From Nymphaea colorata (Eukaryota; Streptophyta; Magnoliopsida; Nymphaeales; Nymphaeaceae): a DNA stretch of 64,000 bases. Where the stretch lies: the NCBI RefSeq assembly GCF_008831285.2, contig NC_045150.1:2990001-3054000 (forward strand), read 5' to 3'. Positions within the stretch are counted from its first letter, which is position 1. Each line of letters opens with the position of its first letter. The notes below the pieces were generated by a model. The model worked only from the letters and a program-made list of their open reading frames with translations. It did not search any database and was not told the DNA's origin. This document shows, in pieces, positions 11,901-24,419 of this stretch. Position numbers and translations under genes: made by a program.

Positions 11901-13920
11901 ATGTCTTCTTGGGAAGAATGAGTCTCGGACGGTGAACCCCCTTGTAACTACGAGGACACGTCCTATGAGGAATATGAACAATATTCTGATGACAAAGCCC
12001 AAAGCCAGTTCGATGAAGATCATTCGGAGGCTCCAGACAGGAAGAGCCGATATGTGATCTGTCTTCTGATAGGGAGAGCCGATATGTGATCTATGACGAA
12101 GACTCGACGAGCAACTCCCAGGAGGAACCCGTAGAAGAATCAGACGTAGAGGGTGAGACCGACAACGATGAGCAAACCTTAGAAGAACAAGTTGGTGACG
12201 CCCATCATCCAAGCTCCATGGAAATATGGTCTAGATCGGTCGAGAATCATGGGATGTACAGCTACTTCCTACCCAGCAAAGCAGTGAGCAGCGAGAGCAT
12301 GGGCTAGAGAAGGAATAGCAGTCCACGTGATCACCAAAATCACCACACTAGACTTTCGGAATGGAGTCTAGTTCTTTGCGCCTATGATGGGGGCTCATTC
12401 ATGTACAACTGGGTCTTATGGCAGGGACAATAATTGACTGAAGGCTCCCAATGTTAGTACGTGACCGGAGGTTTCGACACGGAGTGTGGAGTACGTATTC
12501 AAAACTTGGGTTTGGAATGCCGCCACTTCCAACTATGGGTGGGCCCACAGAACCAGGTCTTGTGCATCACCAACGTTACCCACAATAGATAGCTTAGTGT
12601 GGTAGGGATTATAGTCAAACCTCACCAAACCGTGAGCGTCTACCCAGGTGCAGTCATTAAGGCCGAGAGTTGGAAATATCATTACACCTTAGCAGTCGAA
12701 CCCTCTCGGTCAGACTTCAGGGTGAGAAACAGCCCACAGCCCAAAGCGGCAAGGTGCAGCAAGGAGGGCATGAACCAGTAGCAACCGGAAGCGGCAGGCA
12801 AGCCAAGAAGAACCGAGTCTATCGGCGAGCATATTCCAACAACCCGGAAGGCCATAATTTCTGCGGCACAAGCAAGGGAAGAGAGCCTTGCCCAAGTGGT
12901 AAGAACGGGCCAAAAGCGCATAATCAAGATTGTGCATCCGAACCTTGGACCACATCTAAGTGGTTAGCGGAGGTTGATCATGTATGTAGTATTGTGGATC
13001 AGCCTACGTATGGTGATGGAGGTCCCTACAAAGTCAAGACCAAAGGCACCTATTAAGTCCTCTACCAAGTCTATCGCGCCATGAAAACTGTAAGGTCTTT
13101 CCTAAGGCACTGAGTAACAGTGCACCAAGCAGGACGAACACTACAACACCATGGCCGACGGAGGAGCGGATGGTCTCCAATCAGCCAAAGGTCGCTTGTG
13201 TACTCAAATCCGAGCAGAGGATCGCAAATGAGGCATCGCAGCAAGCGGTGGTCGAGCCAGCGGATAACGGTGCAAAGGGAGCATAGAGCTTAGCTCCACA
13301 GGCGACAATACGTGTCAAAATAGGCTACCGAGTTTTCAAATTCAGGTACAAAAGGCGCAAGTTGATCCAACAGGCCTGTACGAAGGGAGGAGCCATCAAA
13401 GCTGAACGGCTCCCTACTAAAAAGTTCCTAATGGGTTGCATCGAACAGCTCAGGCATAGCTATCCAGAAGCCGGTGATCACCAGCCCACAGCCAAAACAA
13501 GCAGAAGAAAGGATACAGCAGACCGGCATGCTTAAGGTCTGTGTAGCAGAAGAATAACACGGCAAGGAGCTGGATCTTATCCTTCAATAGGAGACGCATC
13601 CTAAGGAGGGTGGCGGCAGCACTTCACTCCAAGGTGTTTTCCCAGAAGCCGAACCTATGGAGGATGGCCATCATGACCGCCACTCGGTCATGCATCTAGG
13701 GAAAGACTTTCAAGTCCCATCAGCTCAAACCCTCGAGCACACCTTCCTTGAAGCCGAACCAGCGGCCAGCCAAAGCGAAAAAAGGCCCGGCGTAGAAGCA
13801 AGTAAGAGTCCCCAATTGGGTCTGGCAAAACCGGCAGCCGACCGGAGAAGAAAGGCAGAGCTTATAGCTCAAACATGTCTCAAGCGGCTGAGACAACAAT
13901 TCCATCAAGGTAAGACCTCC
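11901..13920 (+). pseudogene. Decayed internal reading frame of the LARD-like element
   Basis: An ATG at 11901 opens a very acidic stretch rich in D, E, S and Y that is broken early by a stop. It shifts frame near 12040-12060, where about 19 bases ending ATGTGATCT occur twice. From 12086 the acidic reading continues, and the same frame runs with a few stops to 12781. The part around 12480-12720 looks protein-like, for example LECRHFQLWVGPQNQV. Basic stretches follow, on to about 13920. The length and position would suit a gag-like protein, but no zinc knuckle or capsid motif was recognised and no protease or pol follows. Its origin is unknown; it could also be a captured host sequence. Confidence 0.45.
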
Positions 13921-14013
13921 TAGCTATTCCTGCCAAGAGATTATGGACCAGTCCAAGAGGCGGAAGGTTGGCAAGAAGAGAAGATGGCACTAGCTCGGGG
14001 TCAAGTTCAGTGT

Positions 14014-14025
14014 AAGGAGGGTGGA
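14014..14025 (+). other. Polypurine tract of the LARD-like element
   Basis: AAGGAGGGTGGA immediately precedes the 3' LTR, as expected for the plus-strand primer of an LTR retrotransposon. The chromovirus at 27-33 kb has a very similar tract beside its LTR. Confidence 0.85.
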
Positions 14026-14026
14026 T

Positions 14027-17000
14027 TGTTACAAATCTTTTCTAACCCATGCTGAGAACCGCGAACATTTTGGGTGAGCGTGGTTGAGATGGCCGAGGCA
14101 GTGGACGAAGCCAATCGAAAAGGCCGTAGTTGAAGCTTCAATCAAGGCAAGCCAGGCCGAGACACAGCGACCGAGCAGGAGAGGCTAAGGCAAAAGGAGG
14201 CCGGAGCCCTGCGCGCAGCCAAGGAAGGCCACAAGCCAAAAGAGGAAGGCGCAAGTAGAGCCGTTAGCACTAAACAAGGTTTGGCCGAGCAAGGCCGAAC
14301 TAAGGCAAAGGAGCCGCAATAGGACGAGCGACTAGCAATGGATGACGACCGAGGGAGCGCGGCGCAACCAAGGCCGACAGCGATGAGTCAAGTTCAGCAA
14401 AGCAAGGACGAACTGAAGAAGAAGGGGCTGCCATGGAGCGAGCATCAAATGAAGGGCGCCAGCCAAAGAAGAGAGAAACCAGCCCAACCCCAGAGAAAGA
14501 GGAGTGCCAGACCAAGAAGGGTCGATCGAGAGAAACTATCACCAATCCAGCATGGTCAATCAGTCGTCTCACTATAGCGTCACGAGATGAAGCGCGGAGA
14601 GTTGAAGACCGGACCCTAGCCAAGCCAGTGGAACCCAACCCCAGGCCGAGCCCAACTCCTAGTTCGTTTGGGGTAGTTAGGATCGAGTCTACATAGGTTA
14701 GAATAGGATCCGAGTTCTTTAGTCAACAGGTCTAGGTTTTTGGATTAACTGTCTTAAATACGTCTCGGTTCATTAGTAGAACCGGTTTTCTATTTCTATT
14801 TAAACCCTTTGTAGCCATTTTCAGCATTATTCTTTTGGTAGAATGAAAACTTAAGAAAGAGATTGTGAGTAGTCCGCAGAACTCTCTCCCCGTGTGGCAA
14901 GTGTTTTCTCCTTCTTGCCCTCAACCAGCGGTGGCTGGATTTCTTAGCACTTGTCCTCATTCGGCGGTGGCCGACTTTCTTTCAACTCGTCCTCAACCGG
15001 AAAGGTTGTCGGAACTCTTATCCCCCGCCCGTGAGGTGGTGCATGAAGCAACAACCTATGGTTCTGGCTGCATATCAAAAGGCATGAGATTGTGCAAAGA
15101 GGCTACCGAAAAACCCCCATTGCCGAGCTCAACCTATGCGTGTTTCCCCGACAAATCACACTTCTTCACACTACGGTCATCCACGATCACAGTGGGCGGC
15201 TTGAGGCTTGTAGAAGTCACGAGAAGGCTTGAGAGAAGACCGACCGCTACACACGGTTGGCTAGTACTGAAAGCATTGACAAATCCAGCGGCTAAAAGTA
15301 AGGTTGGTATCACAATCTCTCTGTGGTTCCATTCCTCTTCCAACCGTAGTTAGGCCGAACGAAAGTCTGCCCTAGTAGGTTGTTCTCTCCCCGGGCACGT
15401 CGGGAGGAAAGCAGTCGGAAGGTAGGCCGGAACATGGTTTTGGCAGGCTGTGTAAGGCATGGCCATAGTAGGTAACTCTCCCTCTGTACGAGCCAGGGAG
15501 TGGGTGACTGGAAAGGTCGGCTAAGCAGTAGCTATCCGGTTCACGTACATAGTAAAACCGAGTGGAAGGAGTGATCACTGCCGATGGACGGCAAGTAGCG
15601 GTTGCAATGGATCCTCGGCAAAGCCAAGCACTGAGCCATGGTACCATCAAATTGAAATCACTAAAAGCGCCGATTAATGAGACAGTCGAGATAAGCTCGG
15701 CCAAGATCTCCCAGAAGCAAGTTGAACAACGAGCCTAGTCGCAACCAAGTCGGACCAAGGATGGCTTGCTTGTGAGCATGACCGGAATTGCTCTAGTGGT
15801 TGCCGGAATTCCTGCCCCAGCACTATTTCCAGCGACTCTTCGGGATCCCTTGCCAATTCGCGAATCTGCCCTGAGCATTAATTTCATCATCAAGAGAGAA
15901 TCAAAGTCGAGAAAGGGTATAAGAGTCATTCGGGTGGCATTGAAGCCAGCTCGCGTGGACCGGAGAACAATAACTCAGGCGTGACTCTTGGAGCACCAGC
16001 TTGAAGTCCCAAGGCATTAAAGGATCAAGCTTTTAATCCTCGCCCTCCATTTCGCCACGTGGCAGCATCTTAGGGCCCAAGCCCTTCGTTATTCCTAGGC
16101 GCATTCAAGATGAGTTAATCCTCTAAACTCATCTTCCACCCGCATTCAAGGCAAGTGTAATTACTCACCTCGCAAGCCTCCCCTCTCACTTTGTAATCCT
16201 CCTCAGTCATTAAACCCCTCTTAACTACCCTCGTAGTTAGTCATTAGCCTTAACTCCTACCCTCGTGAAACCATCCTTCTCTTAGGAACTCGCCATCAGC
16301 TTTAACTCACTCTCGTGAACCTCTCCTCTCATCGTGACTTGCCCTAGGTCATTAAGTCCTCCTATTTCCTAGTCGATGCCTTAACCTCCCCCATCAATGC
16401 CCTCTTAATCCCACCTTAGCATTCATTAGGCATTACTCCTAGACCAACCTAACCCTATCCTTTGACCCAGATCTAGTCTGAGTCATCTAGGCCAATCCGC
16501 TTGTCCAACCTCACCCACTTAACTAAACCCTAGCCGTGAGTTACTTAGCCCTCCTAGCCTCCTCGACCTAACTCTCCCGTGTGCTAATCGAGAATAAGAA
16601 AGCCAGGCATTACCCTCCATCTCAGCACCCTCCGTGACCCAACTGCTCATTCACCAGTGCTACCTCCATCCAGCAGCCCCATATCCCTCGGCCTGGCGGG
16701 CCGAGCTCATTGCTGCATCAACATCGTCCTCGACCAAGCGAGTTGAGCCATTCAGCCATGACAGGCATCATCCTCGACCAGACGGCCCAAGCCTCTAGCA
16801 GCAACACTGGCACCTTCGGCCAGGCGGGTCGTGTCCCCACGATGGCATCGACTTCCTCGGCCAGACAGACCGCTCCATTCCATCTTCCACGCAGCAAGCA
16901 CCATCATCATCAGCAGCTTCTGCAATCCACCATCCATCGTTGCAGTCGACACTCCTCAGCCGGTAATTGTAGTGTCTTGTAGTTTATTTCCACTTTGCCT

Positions 17001-17267
17001 AGCGAGTCATGGGCGGATGTTGTGTCCCTCACTGTTGTTTTAGCCTAACCCCCTAGTTCTCTTTAGTAGGTTTTAACTGGGATTGGGATCACCCTGCCTG
17101 TATCCTTATCCTAGGGTAGTGTCAAATCAGGTTCCTATCCGGCTGGGTCGTCTTGTAATATGTTTTTCTTTTGTCTAGTCTCGGTCTTAGGCTACCCCGA
17201 GAGGTCTTGGGATAGGAATCGGCTTAGGGCAGTGGTTTCACTAGTTTTAGGGTCTTGGTTTCTTACA
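14027..17267 (+). repeat. LARD-like element, 3' LTR (3241 bp)
   Basis: Partner of 8448-11762. It lacks the 133-bp duplication but has about 45 bp near 16185-16230 that LTR 1 lacks, plus smaller indels. Many of the differences are C/T and G/A changes, as expected for methylated plant repeats. It ends CTTACA before the GGTAC target duplication. Confidence 0.92.
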
Positions 17268-17272
17268 GGTAC

Positions 17273-17880
17273 CTTCTGCTTCTTTTTTTTCTATATTTGC
17301 CTCTCACTCACACATGTATCAATGAGTTTCCTTGAACCTGACCCCTTGCTTCTTTTGAGGGATATTTTGATCTCTTCAAAAACAGGTTATTTACTTAAAA
17401 TCAATGTCCTCAACAATTCCCATTAAACTTGGTATACCAAGTTTCTCTTTATGTGTGTATATATATATGTGTGTGTGTGTGTGTGTACACTCCTGCCATG
17501 GAGGGGAAAGGAAACAAAAAAGATAGGAAGAAAAAGGAAGAAAAAAAGAACTAAACATGTGAGAGTTGAGTGGGAGTCGGAATCACACTTTGTATCAACA
17601 CCCACACCCGCATCCGTGTGACTTAGTGCTTTTACCAAAAGGGTGCATTTCAGAAGCCCTATGTGTTAGGTGTATGGTAGGATGGCCAGCAACTTGGAGA
17701 AGGTAACATAGAAGGGTCCGTTGGTTGGGATGGAGATGCATAAACTACACCTTTGGCCTTTACTTACTAAAATATGATATTTTCGGTGAAAACTTGCTGA
17801 GGGATTGGCCCTCTTCCATTTTATTAGTTAAAAAATGAGATATTTACAATAAAAATTCAAAACTTTTTCAGGATGATTAC
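17273..17880. other. Intergenic spacer with a (TG)n tract
   Basis: Lies between the LARD-like element and the LINE. It contains a TATA/TG microsatellite at about 17455-17486. No gene. The true 3' end of the LINE may lie somewhere in this stretch, because no clear poly(A)/poly(T) end or target duplication could be fixed. Confidence 0.5.
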
Positions 17881-17921
17881 ATTACCAAAAAGATAGTTGA
17901 CTGGATCCCAGCCAACTTGAC

Positions 17922-20900
17922 CTATAACACATTCTTTATATTCCCTATCACCAGAACATAAAAAAAAAGCATACTGCAAACTTCAAATGATGGTCGTTGG
18001 CATGGCAGTTGTAATCTATTCAAGTGACTCTGCATGTGCAAAAGAGGCTTAGCCCTTTCTGTAGTACCTTTGATGGCTTTGTCCAGATCATCTTTCCAAG
18101 CCTCTTTGTTGGCTTGTATGACTATTGTCTGCTCCTTAGTATTAACCTTACATAGACATTTGTTCAAAACCCAATTCTTGGAGAACACTCTCCCTTCTTT
18201 CAACCAAGAGCAGACTCCGAAACTATATCCTCCATTGTAGTCTTCTCCATGCCAAGATGCAATGCGAATGTTGTATCCAACTCCTTCTCGGAAGCTCCAA
18301 TCTGCTAACATGATACCTTGGCATAGCCAAATTTCTACTCTTTGATTTTCCACTCTATTTCGGTTCACTTTCTTGTATTGTTCTATGCAAGATTCCCAAA
18401 ATCTAGGGCAATAGGGACCAATAGCTTGTTCATGATCATGTTTCACCTTGTTTCCTCAGCTGCCATAAGTACCAGATAGCCATGTGGAAAATTGTTTTTC
18501 ATATGCTCGCCCACAGTTTCCTTTTAAATTTCCTTCTAAACCACCAAATGACACATTTTTTGATGATGTGATTTCCAGGAATCTTTTGATTGAATTTAGC
18601 GGCAATGAATTGTCATAGCATTTTTGACGCTAGGCAGTCAAAAAATAGGTGGCTTTCATCCTCCTCGTGTTTGTGGCACAACACACACCTTGATGCCAAC
18701 TGCACTCCTAATTTTTTTTTAGACCGGTATCAGTCATGGTTCTACGTTGACACCCAATGTAAACCGGCCACATCGCCCTAGGGAATCCCTTTTTTATCCA
18801 AATGTATTGATGCCACTTTTCAGTTTCCTTATGCAGCCTTATAGCCTCCCAAATCCTTTTTCGAGAGATAGGGCGAGTGTGATGATTAGGCCAGACAAGT
18901 GCATCAGCCTGGTTATCCACCAAGGTCAACGTCATAGTATCAGGCCTCCATTGGTTCACTTTAACATGCAGCTCTTGATTAGGACCAAGGATAACCTCTC
19001 TAACAGTGACTCTATGATTGACTACCTCAAGATTTGGGTTATTTACATCAATCAGCGCTGCTAGGGGCCGACCTGCCCAATTATCAATCCAAAATTTGGT
19101 CCTATTGCCATCTTTAATTTGCCAACAGACTTGATATTTGATTTGCTTCCAACATTTAACTATATCTTTCCAAAGAACAAAACTTTTACTAAAAGAAATA
19201 GAATGCCACAAACCATGACCTTTCAGATATTTCTTTCTGACATAAATTACCCAAATGTTATCGGTACTTAGTGCTCTACAAGCTAGGTAGGCGAGATTGG
19301 CTATATTAGTGTCATTGAACCTTCTCATGTTGACTCCTCTTTTGCTCTTAGGTAAGCAAAGCTTTCTACTTTTGGCATAAATTTACGGGGCAGTTGATAT
19401 ACCATGCCTGTATAAGATGGGATAGTAGACAATACATACTTGATTAAGCATAGCATACCTGCATGCGATAACAGTTTTTGCTTCTAGCTCCCCAATTTAT
19501 GTTCAATTTGGAGCAACAACCGAAAGCATTGATTTTCTGCCAATCATTTGCTTTGGAGAGGTACCCCAAGATATTTGAAGGGGAGTTGCCCACCTTGCCA
19601 GTCCATAATTCGAGCAGCCTTGCTAAACTCATTTGAGCTGGTGTTCATCCCAATAATAGTGTTTTTGTTCTACTTTGAGACCAGAGCAGTTTTCCAATTC
19701 TTGAAGGATTCCCTTGATTGTCTTTAAGGACTTCATGTGGTAGGCTGAGAACATGGTCAAGTCATCAGCATAAAATAGTGAGTTGATGCCAGACATGTCT
19801 TTACCTATTGTGGGGAGTTTGACTTGCTTATTTTGAATGGCATGCTTTAGGCTTCTTGTGAACATCTCAGCAACAATGAATAATAGGTATGGAGATAGAA
19901 GTCACTCTGTCTTAATCATCTTTGAGGGAGAAACCAATTTCCCTCTTTGCCATTAAGCACAACTGTCATACTTACAGTTCTAACCAAAGTCTATCATTTT
20001 TTGTATCCAGCTAGGATCAAATCCCGACTCTTGCATAACATTCTCCAAGAACTCCCATGACACTCTGTCATAGGCTTTGCTCAATTCAATTTTCAGACAA
20101 AGAAACTTGGTCTTCCCTGCATTCATTGATTGGATTAGTTCTTGACCTAGCAAACTGTTGTCTTGGATGCTTCTCCCTGCTAAGAAGGCATTTTGCTTAA
20201 CATCAATAGTATGACATAATATAGGTCTCATCCTTCTTACCATGATACGACTTGAGAATTTAGTGATGCTATTGCAAAGCGAGATGGGCCTAAAATTCTC
20301 AATATTATGATCACCTGGAGTCTCAGAAATGACAGCAATATGTGTTTTGTTGGCCTTGCGAACCAACTTACTAAGGACGAAAAAATTCCTAATATAAGAG
20401 TGGATGTCATCTTTAACAATGTCCCAATTCTGAATGTAAAACATATTTGGGAATACCATCGGGGCCAGTGGCAGAGTCAGGGTCACCCTTGATCACCCAA
20501 ATGATTTCCTCTTTAGAGATGGGGGCTAGCGAGATGACATTCTCTATTGTTGTGACTATCATCCCTTCACACATCTTGTATGACAATTGCCCTGTTTCAT
20601 TGCCTCTACTCAACAATTGCTTAAGTGCTCATGAAAGGCCTTGTGGATGTCTTCTTCCTCTTCAAGTTTTTGTCCATCCACTGATTGCACTAATTTTATT
20701 TCTGCTTCTTCTGCTTTTGACTGACTCATGAAAAAAATTGGTATTGGCATCTCCATCCTTGAGCCATTTAATTCTGCTCTTTTGTCTCCAATAGAGCTCT
20801 TCCATTAGAAGAAGGTGATTCAATTGCTCTCTATATTCAGTTTCCTTCTGAATAGCATTCAAATCGTCATTCTCAGCCTCAATTTGCACCTGCAACATGG

Positions 20901-21733
20901 CATTTTTGTGCTCATTGATCTCATTCTCAAAGCCTCGCCCAAACCTCTTCGCCCAAGAGGACACACTAGTTTAGACTAACTTAAGTTTCTTTAGGATCCT
21001 GACCAATGGATAGCCATGGTCAGTCTCCCACCAGCAGTCTTTAATGATGTTCTAACATTCTGTTTCTTCCATCCAAAAGGTATAAAATCTAAGTTAGGGC
21101 CTACTACAAGCCTCAATTCTGCGATTATAAGCATTGAGAATAATGGGATTGTGATTAGAGTGCGAGGGAGAATCATGAGTTCATTGCACTTAAATATGAT
21201 ATCCATCCAAGAAGGAGTAACAAAACATTGATCGATCTTACTCATGACATTCGCATGGCCCATACAACTGTTAGTCCATGTATACTTGATGTCTAGATTA
21301 GAAATTTCAGTTAAGTTGCAACTATTAACAAAATTCACGAAGGCCATACATGCCAATTGGACACGAGGGTTGCACCACTTACACCATTGAAGTCTCCAAG
21401 GCAAACTAGAGGCTCCTCTAAGGAAATGATAATTTGCTGTAGGTCTAGTAATTGCCACTTTCTACGTCTGAAATCAGTATCCAGATAAACATCGATCGCA
21501 GAGAAGTGTAGTCCATTGTCCTTATCTTTGAAGTTGCATGATATCCATGCTGAATATAGAGAGACGTGAACCAGATCAATGACATCCTGGTTCCAAATAG
21601 CTAAAATCCGAGCCCATCCATCGACATGGGATAAATTGGAAACAATACTATACTTTGGAATCATAAGTGGCAACTTTCTATATACCTTCAAGAGATAGTT
21701 TAGGGTCAATAATGAATGAAATTTTAGGGTCAT
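17922..21733 (-). pseudogene. LINE ORF2 remnant (endonuclease, reverse transcriptase, zf-RVT)
   Basis: ORF2 normally nicks the target and copies the RNA by target-primed reverse transcription. Endonuclease sequence runs from 21733 to about 20991, with the GDFN motif followed by the region ending in KIDQ. A linker at 20662-20964 (RIKWLKDGDANTNFFH) precedes the RT. RT motifs are SATGPDGIP at about 20455-20490, NFRPISLCN at about 20280, the AYDRVSW region near 20060, and FYADD at 19761-19775. A C-rich zf-RVT segment (CVLCHKHEEDESHLFFDC) lies at about 18625-18700. A last frame at 17922-18446 could not be assigned. Many stops and frameshifts interrupt it. Confidence 0.88.
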
Positions 21734-22008
21734 ACCTGGCGAGGGTGAATCAAAAATTCCGATTTGAATCCCTACCTACCAGTCCCCTTATGTTCTAGCT
21801 ACACACTTTCATGATCGTTGGGTTCGACCACCCCAGCAGGCAAAATGTCCTTGTCCACCCCTTCACCATGTTGAATTCCATCACAGTTTGTCCGACCATC
21901 TCACTTGGGTGCACCTCCTCCAAGGTCTATCGCCATGGCCTGGTCTGCACCAATATCTAAGTTTTTGGGCATCGCCTCTTGTAGGGCGACGTTGACAGCC
22001 TTAGGCAT

Positions 22009-23405
22009 CTACTCATCTATTGCCATGTTGCCCTCATCATGTTCTTCTTCTTGAGCTCTCCTTTTAGAAACAATGTTATCTGCATTGTTTAGAATTTGCT
22101 TGTGAGTACCTCCAGACCACCTTTTCCTCGACTCTTTGGTATGTGCAGCAAAGGCAAATACTGCTTTTTGAGTCATCTCATGGTCTGCTTGGGACTTGAT
22201 TCCAAACATTGGCGGGTTGACAGTCGTGTCCTTAGTATTAGGTTCTATCTGGTTTTTTTGGAATGTCGGCATGGGTCCCAAGGTGAAAATTTCCTTCCTC
22301 TCAAATTGCTATTAGTGCGAGCGGAGAGCTATAGTGAATTTCGACAAGATCTGATGATGTGCATGTGCTGTCTCAGGAGTTGCAAGGGGTGAAGGTAGCA
22401 GTCCCACAGGAGACGCATAAGAAGGAGCTTCAATAACCTTTGATTCAAGGATATTGAATTTGTTTTCATTTTCTTTGTGGTTGGGTGTGATCCTTTGGTG
22501 TCTTTTGCCTTGCCTTTTGACTACTTTAACTATGGACCAGCCTTCTTTTTCACAATCATGTTGGTTGTTTCCTTCCTTCTTGGATACACATGCTACCGTA
22601 TTGTGGATGGTTGAGCCACACATAGAGCAAAACTTCACCCTCTCTTCATATTCCACTCTTACATTACCCTCTTTCCATCTTCAAAAGCAAGGGGGTTTTC
22701 TGGCGTTGGAACAAACCCTAGTGGAACTTCCACTAGGATTCTCATGAAACTGTGTTTATCCATACGTTTAGTACAGTGATCCATCCCTACAAGTCGTGCA
22801 TCCACCAACATAGCAATGTCAGCAAGGGTTCTTTCGTTCCACATGAACAAAGGTAGGTTCGGCAACCTAATCCATATGTGCACCTTGGATGATGCTGCTA
22901 CTCACATCTCCATTCCTGGAAACCATATGTTTGCTATGAGAAAGCAACCTCCACCTTTCTAGGTGTCATGCCTCAAGATTTCCAAAAGTTCTTGTTCGGA
23001 GTTGGTTCTGATGAGGAAGTTCCCTTTGCCGACTATGGTGAACTTCACTGAGGGAAGATGCATCCATTGACACTTGAGCGTCTCAAATATGAAAGGGTAA
23101 TCAAGCCGACCCCTTCCTAGCCCTCCAGCCAGAGTGGCAATGGCAGCAAAATCGAAAGGGTGAGTCATAGCCTTACTGGTGCATTTGAAACAAACGTCTT
23201 TCTACCATCTATGTCTTTGATTTCTATGGAAGGGATATCGCATACCTCTTTATGGGTTTCTCCATTGACGACTGATGTCCATGTTCTCGTCGCAGCTTGG
23301 TCTGCTTGGATAAGAATTTCTTTTGCTTGAGCCTCCTCACTGGCCTCATTCTCCCAATGGGTGTTCCTCTGCTCATCATCGTCGCTCTTTTCACTGCTAG
23401 CCTGC
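22009..23405 (-). pseudogene. LINE ORF1 remnant (DUF4283 and CCHC zinc knuckle)
   Basis: ORF1 of plant L1 elements encodes an RNA-binding protein. The right end reads as an acidic N-terminal region (about 23290-23405). It is followed by a DUF4283-like part at 22959-23168 and its continuation at 22659-22883 (WIRLPNLPLFMWNERTL). A knuckle of the form CxxCGxxxHxxxxC is encoded at about 22580-22640, and a low-complexity basic tail runs to 22009. Stops and frame changes separate these parts, so no complete protein is made. Confidence 0.82.
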
Positions 23406-23430
23406 CTGCCCTTTCTTTATGGGTTTCTTT

Positions 23431-23675
23431 CTTTCTTTCTTTTTTTTTGAATTAGTGCTCTTGGGTTAAAAAATTACTGAGTGTGTAATAAGCAGCAATG
23501 AGAGTAACTAAAAAAAATATAGAATAAAAATGTTACCTACTGAAGAAGAATAATTAAGAGAGAGAAAGGATCATAGTTAATAAGAGAAAGAGAAATTAAT
23601 TAGACGTTGGAAAGCTTTTTCACAAATGGATCACTAAAATTTCCATAAGTTTTCACTTTTCATCAAATGATGTTG
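23431..23675. other. Short AT-rich spacer
   Basis: Begins with a TTTC/T-rich tract next to the presumed 5' end of the LINE and ends at the target duplication of the MITE at 23684. No gene is seen. Confidence 0.5.
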
Positions 23676-23683
23676 ATTAAAAT

Positions 23684-24097
23684 TAGGGATGTCAATGGAT
23701 CGAATTTGGATTGAGTATACCTTTAATTATATCTGCTTTGTTGGATATTCACATATACAAATAAAAATAAAAAACAGTTCGAATCTGAATCCGAAATCCG
23801 ATTTTTTTATTCACATTTAAATCTGTATCTGAAACTTGAGCCAAATTTTGCCAATTTTCAAAATGTAAGAGCATTCAATATAGGGTACTTGTCCAAAAAA
23901 TAAATTCAAAGCAAATCCATATTTGAATCCAATCGGATATTTATGTATATCTGAATATGAATCTAAATCCAATCTCATTTCTTAAATCTGAATCTGGTCC
24001 GATTTCTTAAAAGGATATTAAAAATTTTTTCATATCTGATTTCTTTGGATCGGCTCACTTGGATATCTGATTCAAATCGGATGTATTGACATTTCTA
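23684..24097. mobile_element. hAT-type MITE with perfect 8-bp target duplication
   Basis: This 414-bp element starts TAGGGATGTCAAT and ends ATTGACATTTCTA, an imperfect inverted terminal repeat. It is flanked on both sides by ATTAAAAT (23676-23683 and 24098-24105). An 8-bp duplication with TAGGG-type ends is characteristic of the hAT superfamily. The interior is AT-rich, with repeated ATCTGAAT/GGATAT words and no open frame. Diverged relatives lie at 38926, 47379 and about 51709. Confidence 0.93.
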
Positions 24098-24419
24098 ATT
24101 AAAATGCTTGCATTTAGCGTTAACATCACAACTGTTGTTAATAAACATACTTGTAATAGAAGGTACATAGTTCAGCATTCGGCCATAAGCAGGGGCACAC
24201 GTAACCTCTAGTCAATGTTGGTGAACGCACACCTAAGGTTGTTCTATGTCAAAAACTTTATTTTAGTAAACTAAGTTTTAATTAAATCAGTAGACGATGT
24301 TGCATTCTATAAACTTAACAAGATCACATACTTAACTTTGTTGGAAATGAATTGATTTTGTTAAAGCAATTCGGTTTCCAATGAAATAACTTTAAAAAAA
24401 ACATTCGCACACATATTTT

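Larger units (their letters stand above)
8443..17272 (+). mobile_element. Complete LARD-like LTR retrotransposon without pol
   Basis: Two direct repeats of about 3.3 kb (8448-11762 and 14027-17267) enclose 2264 bp. Both start TGTTACAAA and end in CA (CTAACA and CTTACA). The pair is flanked by the same five bases, GGTAC, at 8443-8447 and 17268-17272. A TGGTATCAGAGC primer site follows LTR 1 and a purine tract precedes LTR 2, so the element's sense strand is plus. No protease, reverse transcriptase, RNase H or integrase could be found inside. Very long LTRs around a short non-pol interior match the description of LARDs, non-autonomous elements mobilised by Ty3/gypsy relatives. A hand comparison of about 250 bp of the LTRs shows about 20 differences, so this is not a recent insertion. 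Confidence 0.93.
17881..23430 (-). mobile_element. Degenerate L1-type LINE, both ORFs present
   Basis: Read on the minus strand from about 23.4 kb leftwards, the order is: an ORF1-like protein with a DUF4283 region and a zinc knuckle, then endonuclease, reverse transcriptase with FYADD, and a zf-RVT-type segment. This is the layout of plant L1 LINEs. Every domain is split by stops and frameshifts, so the copy is dead. It is close to full length because ORF1 is retained, unlike most 5'-truncated LINE copies. Ends and target-site duplications could not be fixed. Confidence 0.88.

Noticed and set aside
14865-15353. A 162-codon plus-strand frame inside the 3' LTR
   Set aside because: The matching part of the 5' LTR is broken into shorter frames and no domain is visible, so this is not called as a gene.
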